A DNA stretch of 64,000 nucleotides from Ancylobacter oerskovii (GCF_018390555.1 NZ_JAHBGB010000006.1:310001-374000), one strand, 5' to 3'; positions 47,952 through 57,034 are shown, numbered from the stretch's first letter. Program-made: numbers and translations. The notes: a model not told the origin generated them from the letters alone.

Positions 47952-48995
47952 ATGACGGCAAACCCACTTCCCGCCGCTACGATGCGGGCGCTCGTGATGG
48001 CGCGCGCCGGAGGGCCCGAGGTGCTCGAGCTACGCGAGATCGTGCGGCCGCGCCTCACAGCCGATACCGACATCCTCGTTCGCGTGAAGGCGGCGGGCAT
48101 CAATCCCGCCGACTGGCAGAACCGCAAGAATGGTGCGGTCTATGGCGATGGACCGACCGGCGCGTTCACGATCCTGGGGATCGATGGCACCGGCGTGGTC
48201 GAAGCGGTCGGCGCGGGCATCACGCACCTCAAGCCCGGCGACAAGGTCTGGTATGTCGACGGCGGCTATGCCGGTAATTTCGGCAGCTATGCCGACTACA
48301 AGGTGCTGAACGGCCATTACGCGGCCCGCATGCCCACGAGCCTCGGCTTCGTCGATGCCGCCGCGCTGCCGACCGTCGCGCTGACCGCATGGGAAGCCGT
48401 GTTCGACAAGGCCAGCGTCCGGCCGGGTGACTTCGTCCTGGTCCATGGTGGCGCCGGCGGTCTCGGGCACATCGCCATCCAGTATCTGCGCACGTTGGGT
48501 GCGCGTATCGCGGCGACGGTCTCGAGTGAGGTCAAGGCGGAGTTCGTCCGCTCGCTCGGGGCCGAGCTCGCCATCAATTATCGCACGCAGCACGTGCTCG
48601 CCACCCTCCGCGGATGGACCGGCAAGGAAGGCGCCGACACCGTCTTTGACTTCGTCGGTCACGAGAATTTCGCGCGCAGCTTCGACCACGTGGCGCCCTT
48701 CGGGACGCTGGTGAATACTGTCGTCTCGGCATGGCCGTCGGGGACCAATGCCGCCGCGGAGTGGAACAACCTCGACATCCGTTTCGTGAACATCGGCCAG
48801 CCGCAGATCGCTCGCGATCACGCCCGGCGCCTGCGCGCGGCGGCAATCCTCACGCAGGTGGCGGAGATGGTTGATCGCGGCGAGCTTCGGCCTCGCGTTG
48901 ACCGGGTCGTTCCGTTCGAAGGCGTGGGGGCCGCGCATGACGCGCTGGAGGCGGGCGAGACGCTCGGCCGGGTCGTCCTCAACGTGTCGCTCTGA
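47952..48995 (+). CDS. NADPH:quinone oxidoreductase / medium-chain reductase
   Basis: A 347-residue zinc-free medium-chain reductase. The GroES-like part has AAGINPADWQNRKNG and GIDGTGVVEAVGAG. The nucleotide fold has GDFVLVHGGAGGLGHIAIQYLRTLGARIAAT, with the GxGxxG-like AGGLG that binds NADPH. The structural and catalytic zinc cysteines of alcohol dehydrogenases are absent, as in QOR/crotonyl reductase relatives. It likely reduces a quinone or an enone. Follows the SnoaL gene in the same run. Confidence 0.9.
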   Translation: MTANPLPAATMRALVMARAGGPEVLELREIVRPRLTADTDILVRVKAAGINPADWQNRKNGAVYGDGPTGAFTILGIDGTGVVEAVGAGITHLKPGDKVWYVDGGYAGNFGSYADYKVLNGHYAARMPTSLGFVDAAALPTVALTAWEAVFDKASVRPGDFVLVHGGAGGLGHIAIQYLRTLGARIAATVSSEVKAEFVRSLGAELAINYRTQHVLATLRGWTGKEGADTVFDFVGHENFARSFDHVAPFGTLVNTVVSAWPSGTNAAAEWNNLDIRFVNIGQPQIARDHARRLRAAAILTQVAEMVDRGELRPRVDRVVPFEGVGAAHDALEAGETLGRVVLNVSL

Positions 48996-49049
48996 TGGCG
49001 ACGTCCACCCCCGTTGCCTACTGAAGGGCTCCACTACAGGAAGAATGAC

Positions 49050-49850
49050 ATGGATCTGCAACTTCACGGGAAGCGCGCTCTGGTGACCGGCTCGACCGGC
49101 GGCCTCGGGGAGGCAATCGCGAAGATGCTTGCCGCCGAAGGTGCGGCGGTCATCGTCCACGGACGCGACGAGCCCCGCGCCCGGGCGGTAGCCAGCACGA
49201 TAGCCCATGATGGGGGGCGTGCTGACATCGCACTGGGCGATCTGACGAGTGACGAGGGAGCCGACGCGGTTTACGAGACGGCGTTGGCCCACGGAGAGGT
49301 CGACATCCTGGTGAACAACGCGGGTTTCTACGACCACCTCGATTGGAACACGGCGGCCCCGCGGAACTGGGCGGACACCTACGAAATCAACGTCATCGCA
49401 CATGTGCGCATGATCCAGCGTTTCGTCCCCGATATGCGCAAACGAGGCTGGGGTCGCGTGATCCAGATCGGAGGCGGGCTAGCGGGACAGCCCTTGCCGT
49501 CTCTGCCCGACTATAGTGCCTCGCTCGCCGCCCGACACAATCTGGCGGTTTCCTTGGCGCGCGAGCTCAAGGATTCCGGCGTGACCTCCAACGTGGTTGC
49601 CCCGGGCGCAATCCTGGTACCCGCGGTCAGAGCACTGCTGGAACGGATCGCGCCGCGGCACGGATGGGGCGAGCGCTGGGAAGACATCGAGCGAGGCGCC
49701 GCGCGCGACCTGGTGCCGAACGACGTCGGCAGGCTCGGTCGACCCAACGAAATTGCCGCGGCAGTCGCATTCCTTGCAAGCGCGCACGCCGACTACATCA
49801 GCGGCGCGATCTTCCGGGTCGACGGCGGCACCATCCGCTCGGTCTTTTGA
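49050..49850 (+). CDS. Short-chain dehydrogenase/reductase with degenerate active site
   Basis: A 266-residue SDR. The cofactor motif TGSTGGLG (14-20) and NNAG (89-92) are intact, and the catalytic-region Asn (INV, residue 114) is present. However, the YxxxK motif reads YSASL (Tyr155, Leu159) and the Ser position reads IGGG (141-143). So two of the four tetrad residues, Ser and Lys, are missing. C-terminal GAIFRVDGG is standard. AGGAAGA precedes the ATG. It may bind NAD(P) without reduction chemistry, or use another mechanism. The next gene, an ALDH, also lacks a catalytic residue. Confidence 0.9.
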   Translation: MDLQLHGKRALVTGSTGGLGEAIAKMLAAEGAAVIVHGRDEPRARAVASTIAHDGGRADIALGDLTSDEGADAVYETALAHGEVDILVNNAGFYDHLDWNTAAPRNWADTYEINVIAHVRMIQRFVPDMRKRGWGRVIQIGGGLAGQPLPSLPDYSASLAARHNLAVSLARELKDSGVTSNVVAPGAILVPAVRALLERIAPRHGWGERWEDIERGAARDLVPNDVGRLGRPNEIAAAVAFLASAHADYISGAIFRVDGGTIRSVF

Positions 49851-49869
49851 GCTGGCGGGAGCGTCTCGC

Positions 49870-51285
49870 ATGCACACGATTGATACCGCTTACATTGACG
49901 GCTCCTTCGTGCCGACGAGCGGGACCGTGGCCGACATCGTCAATCCTGCGACGGAAGCCCTGATCGGCCGCGTTCGCTTGGCCGATAGAGACGATGCCCG
50001 GCGCGCCATCGCCGCGGCACGACGGGCGCAAGATGCTCTCGCCTCGACGACCAAGGCCGAGCGAGTCGAGATGCTCAGGCGCCTGGAAGCTACGGTCCTG
50101 GCGCGGAGCGACGATATTCGCGAAGCAACGATCCAGGAATACGGTGCCCCGCTCGCCCGGGCCCGCTTCGTAAGTGAGTATGCCTCCCAGGCCTTCGCCT
50201 ACGCCGCCCGGACGCTCGAAGACTACGAATTCATCCGTCCCGCCGGGAGGGCCATCGTGCGCATGGAACCCGTCGGAGTTTCGGCGCTGATCGCGCCTTG
50301 GAACAGCGCCGCCGGTACGATCGCCAGCAAGCTAGCGTCCGCTCTTGCGGCCGCCTGCGCATCGATCATCAAACCCAGCGAACTCAGCCCGATCCAGGCC
50401 CATATCATGGCCGAGGCCTTTCATGCCGCCGAGCTGCCGCCTGGGGTCGTCAATCTCGTGGTCGGTACCGGCGCCGAGGTGGGAGATGAGTTCAGCGTCA
50501 ACCCCGACGTGGCCAGAATTTCGTTCACGGGGTCGACGACCACCGGCAAGATCGTTGCCCGAGCCGCAGCGGGTGGTCTGAAGCGGGTCGGTCTCTCGCT
50601 GTCCGGCAAGTCCGCTTCGATCATCCTGGACGACGCCGATCTTGCTGTCGCGGTACCCCTCGCATTGGATGGCGGGTTCAACAACAACGGGCAAGCGTGC
50701 ATCGCCGGTGCCAGGATTTTGGTACCCCGTGCGCTAATGCCCGACGTCATTGATCGGGTAAAGGCACACGTGGCGCAGCTCTGCGTCGGCGACCCGCGTA
50801 ATCCGGCGACGACGATCGGCCCACTTGCGAACCGGATGCAATTTGATCGCGTCCAGCATTACATCCGCCGCGGCCTCGAACAGGGAGCGAACCTGATCGC
50901 CGGGGGCTTAGGCAGGCCTGATGGACTGACCTCCGGCTATTTCGCAATGCCGACCGTTTTCGCCGACGTGCACAATGGAATGGATATCGCGCGCGAAGAG
51001 ATCTTCGGTCCGGTCCTGGTGCTCATCCCATATGAAACCGACGACGAAGCGGCGAGCCTGGCGAACGACTCTCTCTACGGCCTTCAAGCTTACGTCTTCT
51101 CCCGCCAGCGGGAACGAGCCCTGCGCCTCGCCGACCGTCTACACGCCGGAAGTGTCTTGGTGAATACGATCCGACCCGATCTACTGGCCCCATTCGGAGG
51201 CGTCAAGCAATCAGGTCTCGGCCGCGAGTTCGGGGTTTTCGGCCTGGAGTCGTTTCTCGAACCCAAGTCAATCATCGTCGAGTGA
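49870..51285 (+). CDS. Aldehyde dehydrogenase family protein, general-base Glu replaced
   Basis: A 471-residue NAD(P)-dependent ALDH fold. Seen are APWNSA (Asn145), KPSE (Lys168), FTGSTTTGK, the nucleophile NNNGQACIAG (Cys277) and EEIFGPVLVL. The segment that normally reads LELGGK is LSLSGK, so the general-base Glu is Ser243. Lacking it, the enzyme would be expected to be slower at hydrolysing the thioester and may favour CoA acylation or need another base. The start is ATG 49870 with GGGAG upstream, 19 bases after the SDR stop. The substrate is unknown; same run as SDR and nitrilase genes. Confidence 0.9.
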   Translation: MHTIDTAYIDGSFVPTSGTVADIVNPATEALIGRVRLADRDDARRAIAAARRAQDALASTTKAERVEMLRRLEATVLARSDDIREATIQEYGAPLARARFVSEYASQAFAYAARTLEDYEFIRPAGRAIVRMEPVGVSALIAPWNSAAGTIASKLASALAAACASIIKPSELSPIQAHIMAEAFHAAELPPGVVNLVVGTGAEVGDEFSVNPDVARISFTGSTTTGKIVARAAAGGLKRVGLSLSGKSASIILDDADLAVAVPLALDGGFNNNGQACIAGARILVPRALMPDVIDRVKAHVAQLCVGDPRNPATTIGPLANRMQFDRVQHYIRRGLEQGANLIAGGLGRPDGLTSGYFAMPTVFADVHNGMDIAREEIFGPVLVLIPYETDDEAASLANDSLYGLQAYVFSRQRERALRLADRLHAGSVLVNTIRPDLLAPFGGVKQSGLGREFGVFGLESFLEPKSIIVE

Positions 51286-51380
51286 ACATGCGCACCGCTC
51301 GAGGCCGCGCTCCGGGAACGTCCAGGCGTGCCGTCGGAGAGCGGATCAGTCGACGCAGCTAAGCATAAGGAAGAGATGTC

Positions 51381-52211
51381 ATGTCCCGTCAAACCTGGTT
51401 CATCACCGGCGCCTCCAGCGGGCTCGGCGCGGCCACCGCGAAAGCAGCGCTACGCGCGGGCCACCGCGTGGCCGCCACCGCAAGAGACAGCGCACGTCTC
51501 TCAAGTCTGGCCGAAGCCGGAGGCGAGCGGGTACTCGCCCTCTCCATGGATCTGACCGTACCGGATCAGATCGAGGAGGCTGTCGCCGCCGCCGAGAGCT
51601 GGCACGGCATCGACGTGCTCGTGAACAACGCGGCGCTGGGCTATCTCGCCGCCGTCGAAGAGGGAGAGGACACCAAGATCCGCACTCTCTTCGAAACAAA
51701 CGTGTTCGGCCTGGCGCACACCATCCGTGCCGCCCTTCCGGGCATGCGCCATCGGGCGGCGGGCACGATCATCAACGTGTCGTCCTTCAACGGCGTCGTC
51801 GCTATGCCCTCGCTCGGTTATTACAGCGCCACCAAGTTCGCCGTCGAAGGGCTGACCGAGGCTCTGGCGCAGGAGGTTGCGGCGCTCGGCATCAAGGTGT
51901 TGGCCGTCGAGCCCGGCGGCATCCGCACTGGTATCGTCGAACGCAACCTGCGCAGCCCACCCATCGAGGCCTATCGCGCAAGCGCTCACGCGATCATCGA
52001 CCTTCTGGAGAACGACAGGGATGGCACGCTGGCTCCGGGCGATCCCGATCGCATCGCCGATATTCTCGTCCGGCTGGCGGAAACCGGCGACATGCCGCGC
52101 CGCCTCATTGTTGGCGCGGACGCCTGGGCCGGGATCACCGCGGCTCTCGACGCGCGCCGGGCCGAGTACGAGGCCTGGAAGGACCTGTCGCACGCCACGT
52201 CCTTCGCTTAA
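51381..52211 (+). CDS. Short-chain dehydrogenase/reductase (intact)
   Basis: A 276-residue SDR with all standard residues: TGASSGLG, NNAALG, NVSSFNG (Ser) and YYSATK (Tyr/Lys). The motif set and the C-terminal LIVGADAWAGI segment match the ketoreductase-like SDRs that reduce small carbonyls. It lies 95 bases after the ALDH gene and 58 bases before the nitrilase gene, on the same strand. Unlike the SDR at 49050, its active site is complete, so the two are not redundant copies. Confidence 0.92.
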   Translation: MSRQTWFITGASSGLGAATAKAALRAGHRVAATARDSARLSSLAEAGGERVLALSMDLTVPDQIEEAVAAAESWHGIDVLVNNAALGYLAAVEEGEDTKIRTLFETNVFGLAHTIRAALPGMRHRAAGTIINVSSFNGVVAMPSLGYYSATKFAVEGLTEALAQEVAALGIKVLAVEPGGIRTGIVERNLRSPPIEAYRASAHAIIDLLENDRDGTLAPGDPDRIADILVRLAETGDMPRRLIVGADAWAGITAALDARRAEYEAWKDLSHATSFA

Positions 52212-52269
52212 CGACGGGCCGCTCGGCTGCCCGGCCGCTTCCTCATCGACCGGCAATGGGAACTCGGAA

Positions 52270-53052
52270 ATGACGCGTATCGGGTTTGTGGAATGGCCGG
52301 ACGGGCTGCTTCCGGAGGGCGCGGCGTGGGAGCGGATCGCCGGCGACCTGGACGAGGCGCGGCCCGACGTGCTGGTCACCAACGAACTGCCCTTTGGCAA
52401 ATGGATCGCATCCGCGCCCGTCTTCGATGCCGCCGCCGCCGCGGCCAGCGTCGAGCTTCACCAGCGCGGCGTGGAGGCGCTGCTCGGGCTCGGCATTGCG
52501 ACCATCGTGTCCTCGCGCCCCGTCCGGGAAGGGGACAGCCTCGCCAACGAAGCCATCGTCATCGAGCACGGCCGGGTACGTGCCGTTCACAGGAAGCAGT
52601 ATTTCCCCGCCGAGCCCGGCTGGCACGAGACCGAGTGGTATGACGGGGATTCCTCGGGCTTCGAGCCTACCTCCATGGGAGGGATTACGGCCGGGGTGCT
52701 GCTGTGCACCGAACTGATGTTCAACGAACATGCCCGCGCATATGGCCGCGCCGGAGCGAGCCTGATTGCTGTGCCCCGCGCAACGGGCACCGACCAACGA
52801 TCGTGGCAGATCGCCGGGGCGATGGCCGCTCTCGCGAGCGGCGCCTTCGTGGTCAGCTCCAACCGGGCGGGACGGGCGAACCCGAGCGGCCCGACCTTCG
52901 GCGGGCAAGGATTTGCCTTCGCTCCGGGCGGGCGTCTGATCTCGACCACGTCCCCGGGACGTCCGCTGTCGATCATCGAGCTGGATGTCCAGCGATCAGC
53001 CGACGCCCAGGCCTCCTATCCGGTTTACGTCGCGGAGTTGCCTCAAGGATAA
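52270..53052 (+). CDS. Nitrilase-superfamily (carbon-nitrogen hydrolase) protein
   Basis: A 260-residue C-N hydrolase. The triad is complete: Glu39 (TNELPFG), Lys109 (HRKQYFP) and Cys146 (VLLCTELMFNE). It follows the usual order with a trailing SNRAGRANPSGPTFGGQGFAF segment. Such enzymes cut nitriles, amides or carbamoyl groups to acids. ATG 52270 is chosen because the family core starts right after it. Last intact gene of the rightward run; directly after its stop begins an HNH endonuclease fragment, so this is probably where accessory DNA joins. Confidence 0.9.
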   Translation: MTRIGFVEWPDGLLPEGAAWERIAGDLDEARPDVLVTNELPFGKWIASAPVFDAAAAAASVELHQRGVEALLGLGIATIVSSRPVREGDSLANEAIVIEHGRVRAVHRKQYFPAEPGWHETEWYDGDSSGFEPTSMGGITAGVLLCTELMFNEHARAYGRAGASLIAVPRATGTDQRSWQIAGAMAALASGAFVVSSNRAGRANPSGPTFGGQGFAFAPGGRLISTTSPGRPLSIIELDVQRSADAQASYPVYVAELPQG

Positions 53053-53332
53053 GAACAAGTTCCACAACGACCCCGTAATGGCACGCGGCGCGCGGCCGCA
53101 CCTGGTCGCAGCAACGGCGGACGTCCGTGCTGTCACCGATAGGATGTTCGACCGGGGGCTGATCAGTCTGACGGACGATCTCGACGTGCTGATCTCCCGG
53201 CACGCCAACGATCCCGATGGCGTGCGCGCCTTCATCAATCGGAGCGGACGCGCCATTGCCCCGCAACGGGCGTTCGAGCGTCCGCATCCGCACTTCCTGC
53301 GTTGGCATCGGGAGCACTGCTTCAAGCAGTGA
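53053..53332 (+). pseudogene. C-terminal remnant of an HNH endonuclease
   Basis: The plus strand directly after the nitrilase stop encodes RMFDRGLISLTDDLDVLISR, then NDPDGVRAFINRSGRAI and ERPHPHFLRWHREHCFKQ before a stop. This is the conserved tail of a family of HNH restriction-type endonucleases; the N-terminal body and the HNH core are missing. There is no ribosome binding site or family start. It is best read as a truncated leftover marking an old insertion or deletion edge. Coordinates of the left edge are approximate. Confidence 0.65.
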
Positions 53333-53987
53333 GGCCAACTGCATCGTGACGCTGCAGCTGCATCAAACGCGCAACATCCCGGCGGATGCGCCGCAGTTCT
53401 GGCCATGGGAAATGCCGCCCCTCGGCGCCATCAGCACCGATGGCGATCAGCACGTCGAGCTTCGCGGCCAGACCGCGCAGAGACGAAGCCTGCGCTGCCA
53501 AGAGCTGCGCAATCAGGTGTTCCTCATCCGCCGAGGCCGCCTCCTCTTGCTGCCGAGCGACGGAGTAGCCAATAGCGTGATCCGCGTCGTCCCAACGCTG
53601 CTGATGTGCGCGCAGCGCCTCCGCGACTTCGGCGGGCCGAGTGCGAAGCGACGGCACATCGACCGCAAGCTCGTCGAACTGCCGCAGAGAGGTCACCCGC
53701 ACCGGGACCGGCAACTCGGCCGCAGTAAGAACCGCCTGCGGAAAGCCGATCGTCCGCGCAAGTTCGGACTCCAGACGCTGCTGCTTCCGACACAGGGCGA
53801 GCGTACGCCGATGCGCGGCGCGCCACGCTTTCCACGCAATGACGGCGGCATCCGTCGTGCCGTCATCCTGCGGCGCGGCTGCGCCCGAACTGTTGAAGGA
53901 GGTGCTGCCGACCGACAGCAGGACGGTGGAGAGAACGGCCCTTCGGGATGGCCGGAACAGACTCGTGCTAATCTCAGAATCAGCCAT
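53322..53987 (-). CDS. Hypothetical protein with Tat-like signal peptide
   Basis: A 221-residue protein I do not recognise. The N-terminus has SRRAVLSTVLLSVGS, a twin-arginine-like signal, with a possible cleavage near residue 35. The rest is mainly helical, rich in Ala, Arg and Gln, with a coiled-coil-like stretch (VAEALRAHQQRWDDADHAIGYSVARQQEEAAS). It overlaps the HNH remnant by a few bases on the opposite strand. Proteins of this look are common in accessory regions of Alphaproteobacteria. No function can be given. Confidence 0.6.
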   Translation of the reverse strand: MADSEISTSLFRPSRRAVLSTVLLSVGSTSFNSSGAAAPQDDGTTDAAVIAWKAWRAAHRRTLALCRKQQRLESELARTIGFPQAVLTAAELPVPVRVTSLRQFDELAVDVPSLRTRPAEVAEALRAHQQRWDDADHAIGYSVARQQEEAASADEEHLIAQLLAAQASSLRGLAAKLDVLIAIGADGAEGRHFPWPELRRIRRDVARLMQLQRHDAVGLTA

Positions 53988-54122
53988 GATCCGAGCTCCA
54001 AGCAGCTAGGGTTGTGGTCAGGCCAAGTGGAGTGTTGCAAGCGCTCTGCTTGGCCGCTTCGCGAAAATTCCAGCGAAGGAGAGCGAGTGTGAATCGCTCA
54101 GAAATTATGTCAAGGTGCTAAT

Positions 54123-54362
54123 TTGTTGACGGCTGAACAGGTGCGGATGGGGCGGGCGGCACTTCGATGGGGCGTCCGGGACTTAGCAAAACACGCGGGC
54201 ATAACTCCCGCCACGGTGACGCGGATCGAGAGTGGCTTCGCCGCGCACGACAGCACGTTGGCGACCATTCGAAGTGCATTCGAAGCCGCCGGCATCGAGT
54301 TTATTCCGGAGAATGGGGGCGGCGCCGGCGTACGCTTCCGCAAGCCATCAGCGTCAGCTTAA
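54123..54362 (+). CDS. Small XRE-type helix-turn-helix protein
   Basis: A 79-residue Cro/C1-type HTH: RDLAKHAGITPATVTRIESG is the helix-turn-helix, and FEAAGIEFIPENGGGAGVRF is the tail common to small mobile-element regulators. The start is uncertain: TTG at 54123 or 54126, or ATG at 54147. It probably controls genes of the surrounding mobile region. A perfect 5-bp-stem hairpin (TGCAT-CAA-ATGCA) lies at 54375-54387, shortly after its stop. Confidence 0.8.
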   Translation: MLTAEQVRMGRAALRWGVRDLAKHAGITPATVTRIESGFAAHDSTLATIRSAFEAAGIEFIPENGGGAGVRFRKPSASA

Positions 54363-54973
54363 GGCCGCGATTGTTGCATCAAATGCACCAAGCAGTTGCG
54401 AGCTTAGTGTAGTTCAGCGGCAGCATCACTGCGATGTTTCTGCACGGTGACGGGCACCAATTCGCATCTCTAACGCAGGTTTGACGGCAGCGCGGCGGCG
54501 GCCCAATCGGCCTTTGACCGCGAACTCGCGGCATCAACGATCACTCGCGACAGGCCGGCCGTAGCAGCTGCGGCGATGCTAGCGCGTCACAGGTTGACTC
54601 GGGCTGCCGCCAACGTTGCTCGGCTGCTTCTTCGTAGTATGTTTGGCGCACCGGCTCCGTTTAGGTGCGGCCGTAACAAAGAAGAAGGAATTGAGCGCAA
54701 GATAAAGCGATCTGTCGATCGCAATGTCTGGCGACATTATCTAGATGTCTGCACATTGGTTTTTGCAGTGTGGAGGAAGGTGCGGAGGCTAGTGTGCAAG
54801 GTGCTGGCGAGGCGGCCGGCTGAGCTAAGGCTCTGAACAGGATTATGTTTGTCGGTTGGGAGTGCAATGTGCGCTCCACCCTTTGCCCGCTATCGCAAGC
54901 CTTTGCACGCTGCTCTGCGAACCCGCCTTTTCTACGCTTGAAGCTTTGAGGCGATGCCGCTCATCGTGCCGGC
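54363..54973 (+). other. Long non-coding stretch before relaxase gene; possible oriT zone
   Basis: 611 bases with no credible gene and lower GC than the flanks. It lies directly upstream of the relaxase gene, the usual place for an origin of transfer. I could not identify a nic consensus. The TTTGCCCGC/TTTGCACGC near-repeat at about 54883-54910 is the only small repeated element I noticed. Confidence 0.35.
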
Positions 54974-57034
54974 ATGGCACAGGAAGACAGCGACAAGTTC
55001 CGGGTTCGGCCCGGCCGGATCCGCCAGCGCGGCACGCGAGGAAGTAGCTTTGCGAAGGTGCCGTTCCGGCGCCAAGTCGAGATTGCCGTGCGCGAGGCCG
55101 GCGGGTGGTCAGGCCGGAAGGGAGGCGGACGTTACAACGCCCGCGGTCGCGGGGTCCGGGCGGCGGGTACGCTCTCCAGTGTCGATCGTGGCTGGAAGGC
55201 CGATGCTGGTGGACGACACCGCTCGCGCCGCGTGGTGGTCAAGGCGCGGGTGGTGAAGCTCGGCGTCGTCCGTGGCCGCGGCGGGAGGAAGACGGTCGGC
55301 GCTTCCGCCAAGGCGGTCGACGCTCATCTGCGCTATCTCCAGCGCGATGGCGTGACGCCCGACCGGCAGAAGGGTCGCTGCTACTCGGCGTCCGAGGATG
55401 AGGTCGACGGCAAGGCCTTCCTGGAGCGCGGCCGCGAGGACCGCCACCAGTTCCGCTTCATCGTCGCGCCGGAAGATGGGCTGGAGCTCGGCGACCTCAA
55501 AGGCTTCACCCGAGAGCTCATGGGACAGATGGAGAGCGATCTCGGGACGAAGCTCGACTGGATCGCGGTCGATCATCACAACACCGGTCATCCCCACACC
55601 CATGTGCTGGTGCGTGGCGTCACCGATGAAGGACGCGCTCTCACCATAGCAGGCGACTACATCGCCCATGGCATACGCCATAGAGCCAGCGACATCGTCA
55701 CCCGCGAACTCGGCCCGCAGAGCGAGATCGAGCTTCAGCAGAAGCTCGTCTCCGAGGTGGGAGCTGAGCGGCTTACCCGACTGGATCGCCTCTTGATCCA
55801 GGAGCAGGAGCGCGAGGGCTTTGTCGATCTGTTCACCAGCGGCAATCGGCTGATCCGCGAGAACCGCGACGTGCTCATCGGCCGGCTGCGCAAGCTGGAA
55901 GCCTATGGCCTCGCCCGAGAGGATTTTGCCGGAGAGTGGATGGTCTCGTCACGCACGCAGGCCACGCTCATTGAGATCGAAGCGCAGAACGATGTCATGC
56001 GCTCCATACATCAGGCACTCAAAGACAATGGCATTGCTGATGAGCGTGGCAGCAGCCAGTATCGTCGCCATGGGCAGGAGCCGGACCAGACGCTGACCGG
56101 CCGGGTGCTGGGCAAGGGGCTGGCCGGCGACGGCCTCAGCGAGGCCAGCTATCTCGTGATTGATGGCGTCGACGCCCGCGTCCACCATGTCGAGTTCCCG
56201 GACGCCAGCAGGCTCGACGAGCTCCAACGCGGCATGATCGTCGAGGTGACGCCGCCGATCACCCAGCCGCGTGTTGTCGATCTCAACATCCAGCAGAACG
56301 CAGATCAGGATGGCATCTACAGTCCGGGCACCCATCTCGCCCGCATCCGCGACCGCTTCGCCGAACAGGGCAAGGACCCCGAGGCCTATATCCGCTCGCA
56401 TATCCGCCGGCTGGAGGCGCTCCGGCGCGCCGGCCATGTCGAGCGCGTTCATGCCGAGCACTGGACCATTCCGAAGGATCTCCCAGAGCGCGGGCTGGCA
56501 TACGACCGCTCGCTTACCGGAGAAGGCCCGGGCATCAAGATCGCCTCGCAGCTCTCGCTCGACCGCCAGATCAGCGCCGACGGCGCCACGTGGCTCGACC
56601 GGGAGCTCGTCGCGCCGACACCGCGCTCACCAAATGCCTTTGGCAGAGACGTCACCCTCGCTCTCGAACAGCGCCGAGCCACGCTGGTCGACATGGGCTT
56701 CGCCACCCGCGGCCCCGGCGGCGGCATCGAGGCGCCCGATCTTATCAACCGTCTCCAGCGTCGAGAGGTCGAGCGCGTTGCTGCCGACCTCGCCAAGTCC
56801 ACCGGTCTGGCCTACCGCCCGTCTGGCCGTGGCGAGTATGTCTCGGGCACTGTCACCCGCCAGCTTCAGCTGATCTCCGGGCGCTTCGCTATGCTGGAGG
56901 ACGGCCTCGGCTTCCAGCTCGTGCCCTGGCAACCGGTTCTCGACAAGCAGATCGGCCGTCACATCTCAGGCGTCATGCGCGGGGATGGCGGGATCGAGTG
57001 GAGCATCGGTCGGCAGAGGGGGTTGGGGTTGTGA
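54974..57034 (+). CDS. VirD2/TraI-like relaxase (DUF3363 family)
   Basis: A 686-residue conjugative relaxase that would nick DNA at oriT and lead the transferred strand. The first 110 residues are very basic (Gly/Arg-rich). The nuclease domain holds the three-His metal motif GHPHTHVLV (His206, 208, 210) after DWIAVDHHNTGH, and an upstream Tyr-containing segment (LRYLQRDGVTP) as a candidate nucleophile. The C-terminal half carries the DUF3363 region (ASYLVIDGVDARVHHVEF and RHISGVMRGDGGIEW). It is intact, but the usual partners (traG coupling protein, mating-pair genes, traF) are absent nearby, so the element is either mobilisable or cut apart. The start ATG 54974 has no strong binding site. 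Confidence 0.9.
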   Translation: MAQEDSDKFRVRPGRIRQRGTRGSSFAKVPFRRQVEIAVREAGGWSGRKGGGRYNARGRGVRAAGTLSSVDRGWKADAGGRHRSRRVVVKARVVKLGVVRGRGGRKTVGASAKAVDAHLRYLQRDGVTPDRQKGRCYSASEDEVDGKAFLERGREDRHQFRFIVAPEDGLELGDLKGFTRELMGQMESDLGTKLDWIAVDHHNTGHPHTHVLVRGVTDEGRALTIAGDYIAHGIRHRASDIVTRELGPQSEIELQQKLVSEVGAERLTRLDRLLIQEQEREGFVDLFTSGNRLIRENRDVLIGRLRKLEAYGLAREDFAGEWMVSSRTQATLIEIEAQNDVMRSIHQALKDNGIADERGSSQYRRHGQEPDQTLTGRVLGKGLAGDGLSEASYLVIDGVDARVHHVEFPDASRLDELQRGMIVEVTPPITQPRVVDLNIQQNADQDGIYSPGTHLARIRDRFAEQGKDPEAYIRSHIRRLEALRRAGHVERVHAEHWTIPKDLPERGLAYDRSLTGEGPGIKIASQLSLDRQISADGATWLDRELVAPTPRSPNAFGRDVTLALEQRRATLVDMGFATRGPGGGIEAPDLINRLQRREVERVAADLAKSTGLAYRPSGRGEYVSGTVTRQLQLISGRFAMLEDGLGFQLVPWQPVLDKQIGRHISGVMRGDGGIEWSIGRQRGLGL

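Noticed and set aside
53000-54122. tRNA or attachment site at the left edge of the accessory region
   Set aside because: No tRNA-like sequence or direct repeat was found near the HNH remnant; the right end of the element is outside the window.
54576-54836. 86-codon frame in the gap before the relaxase gene
   Set aside because: No ribosome binding site, no family similarity, and Arg/Leu-rich composition typical of chance frames.
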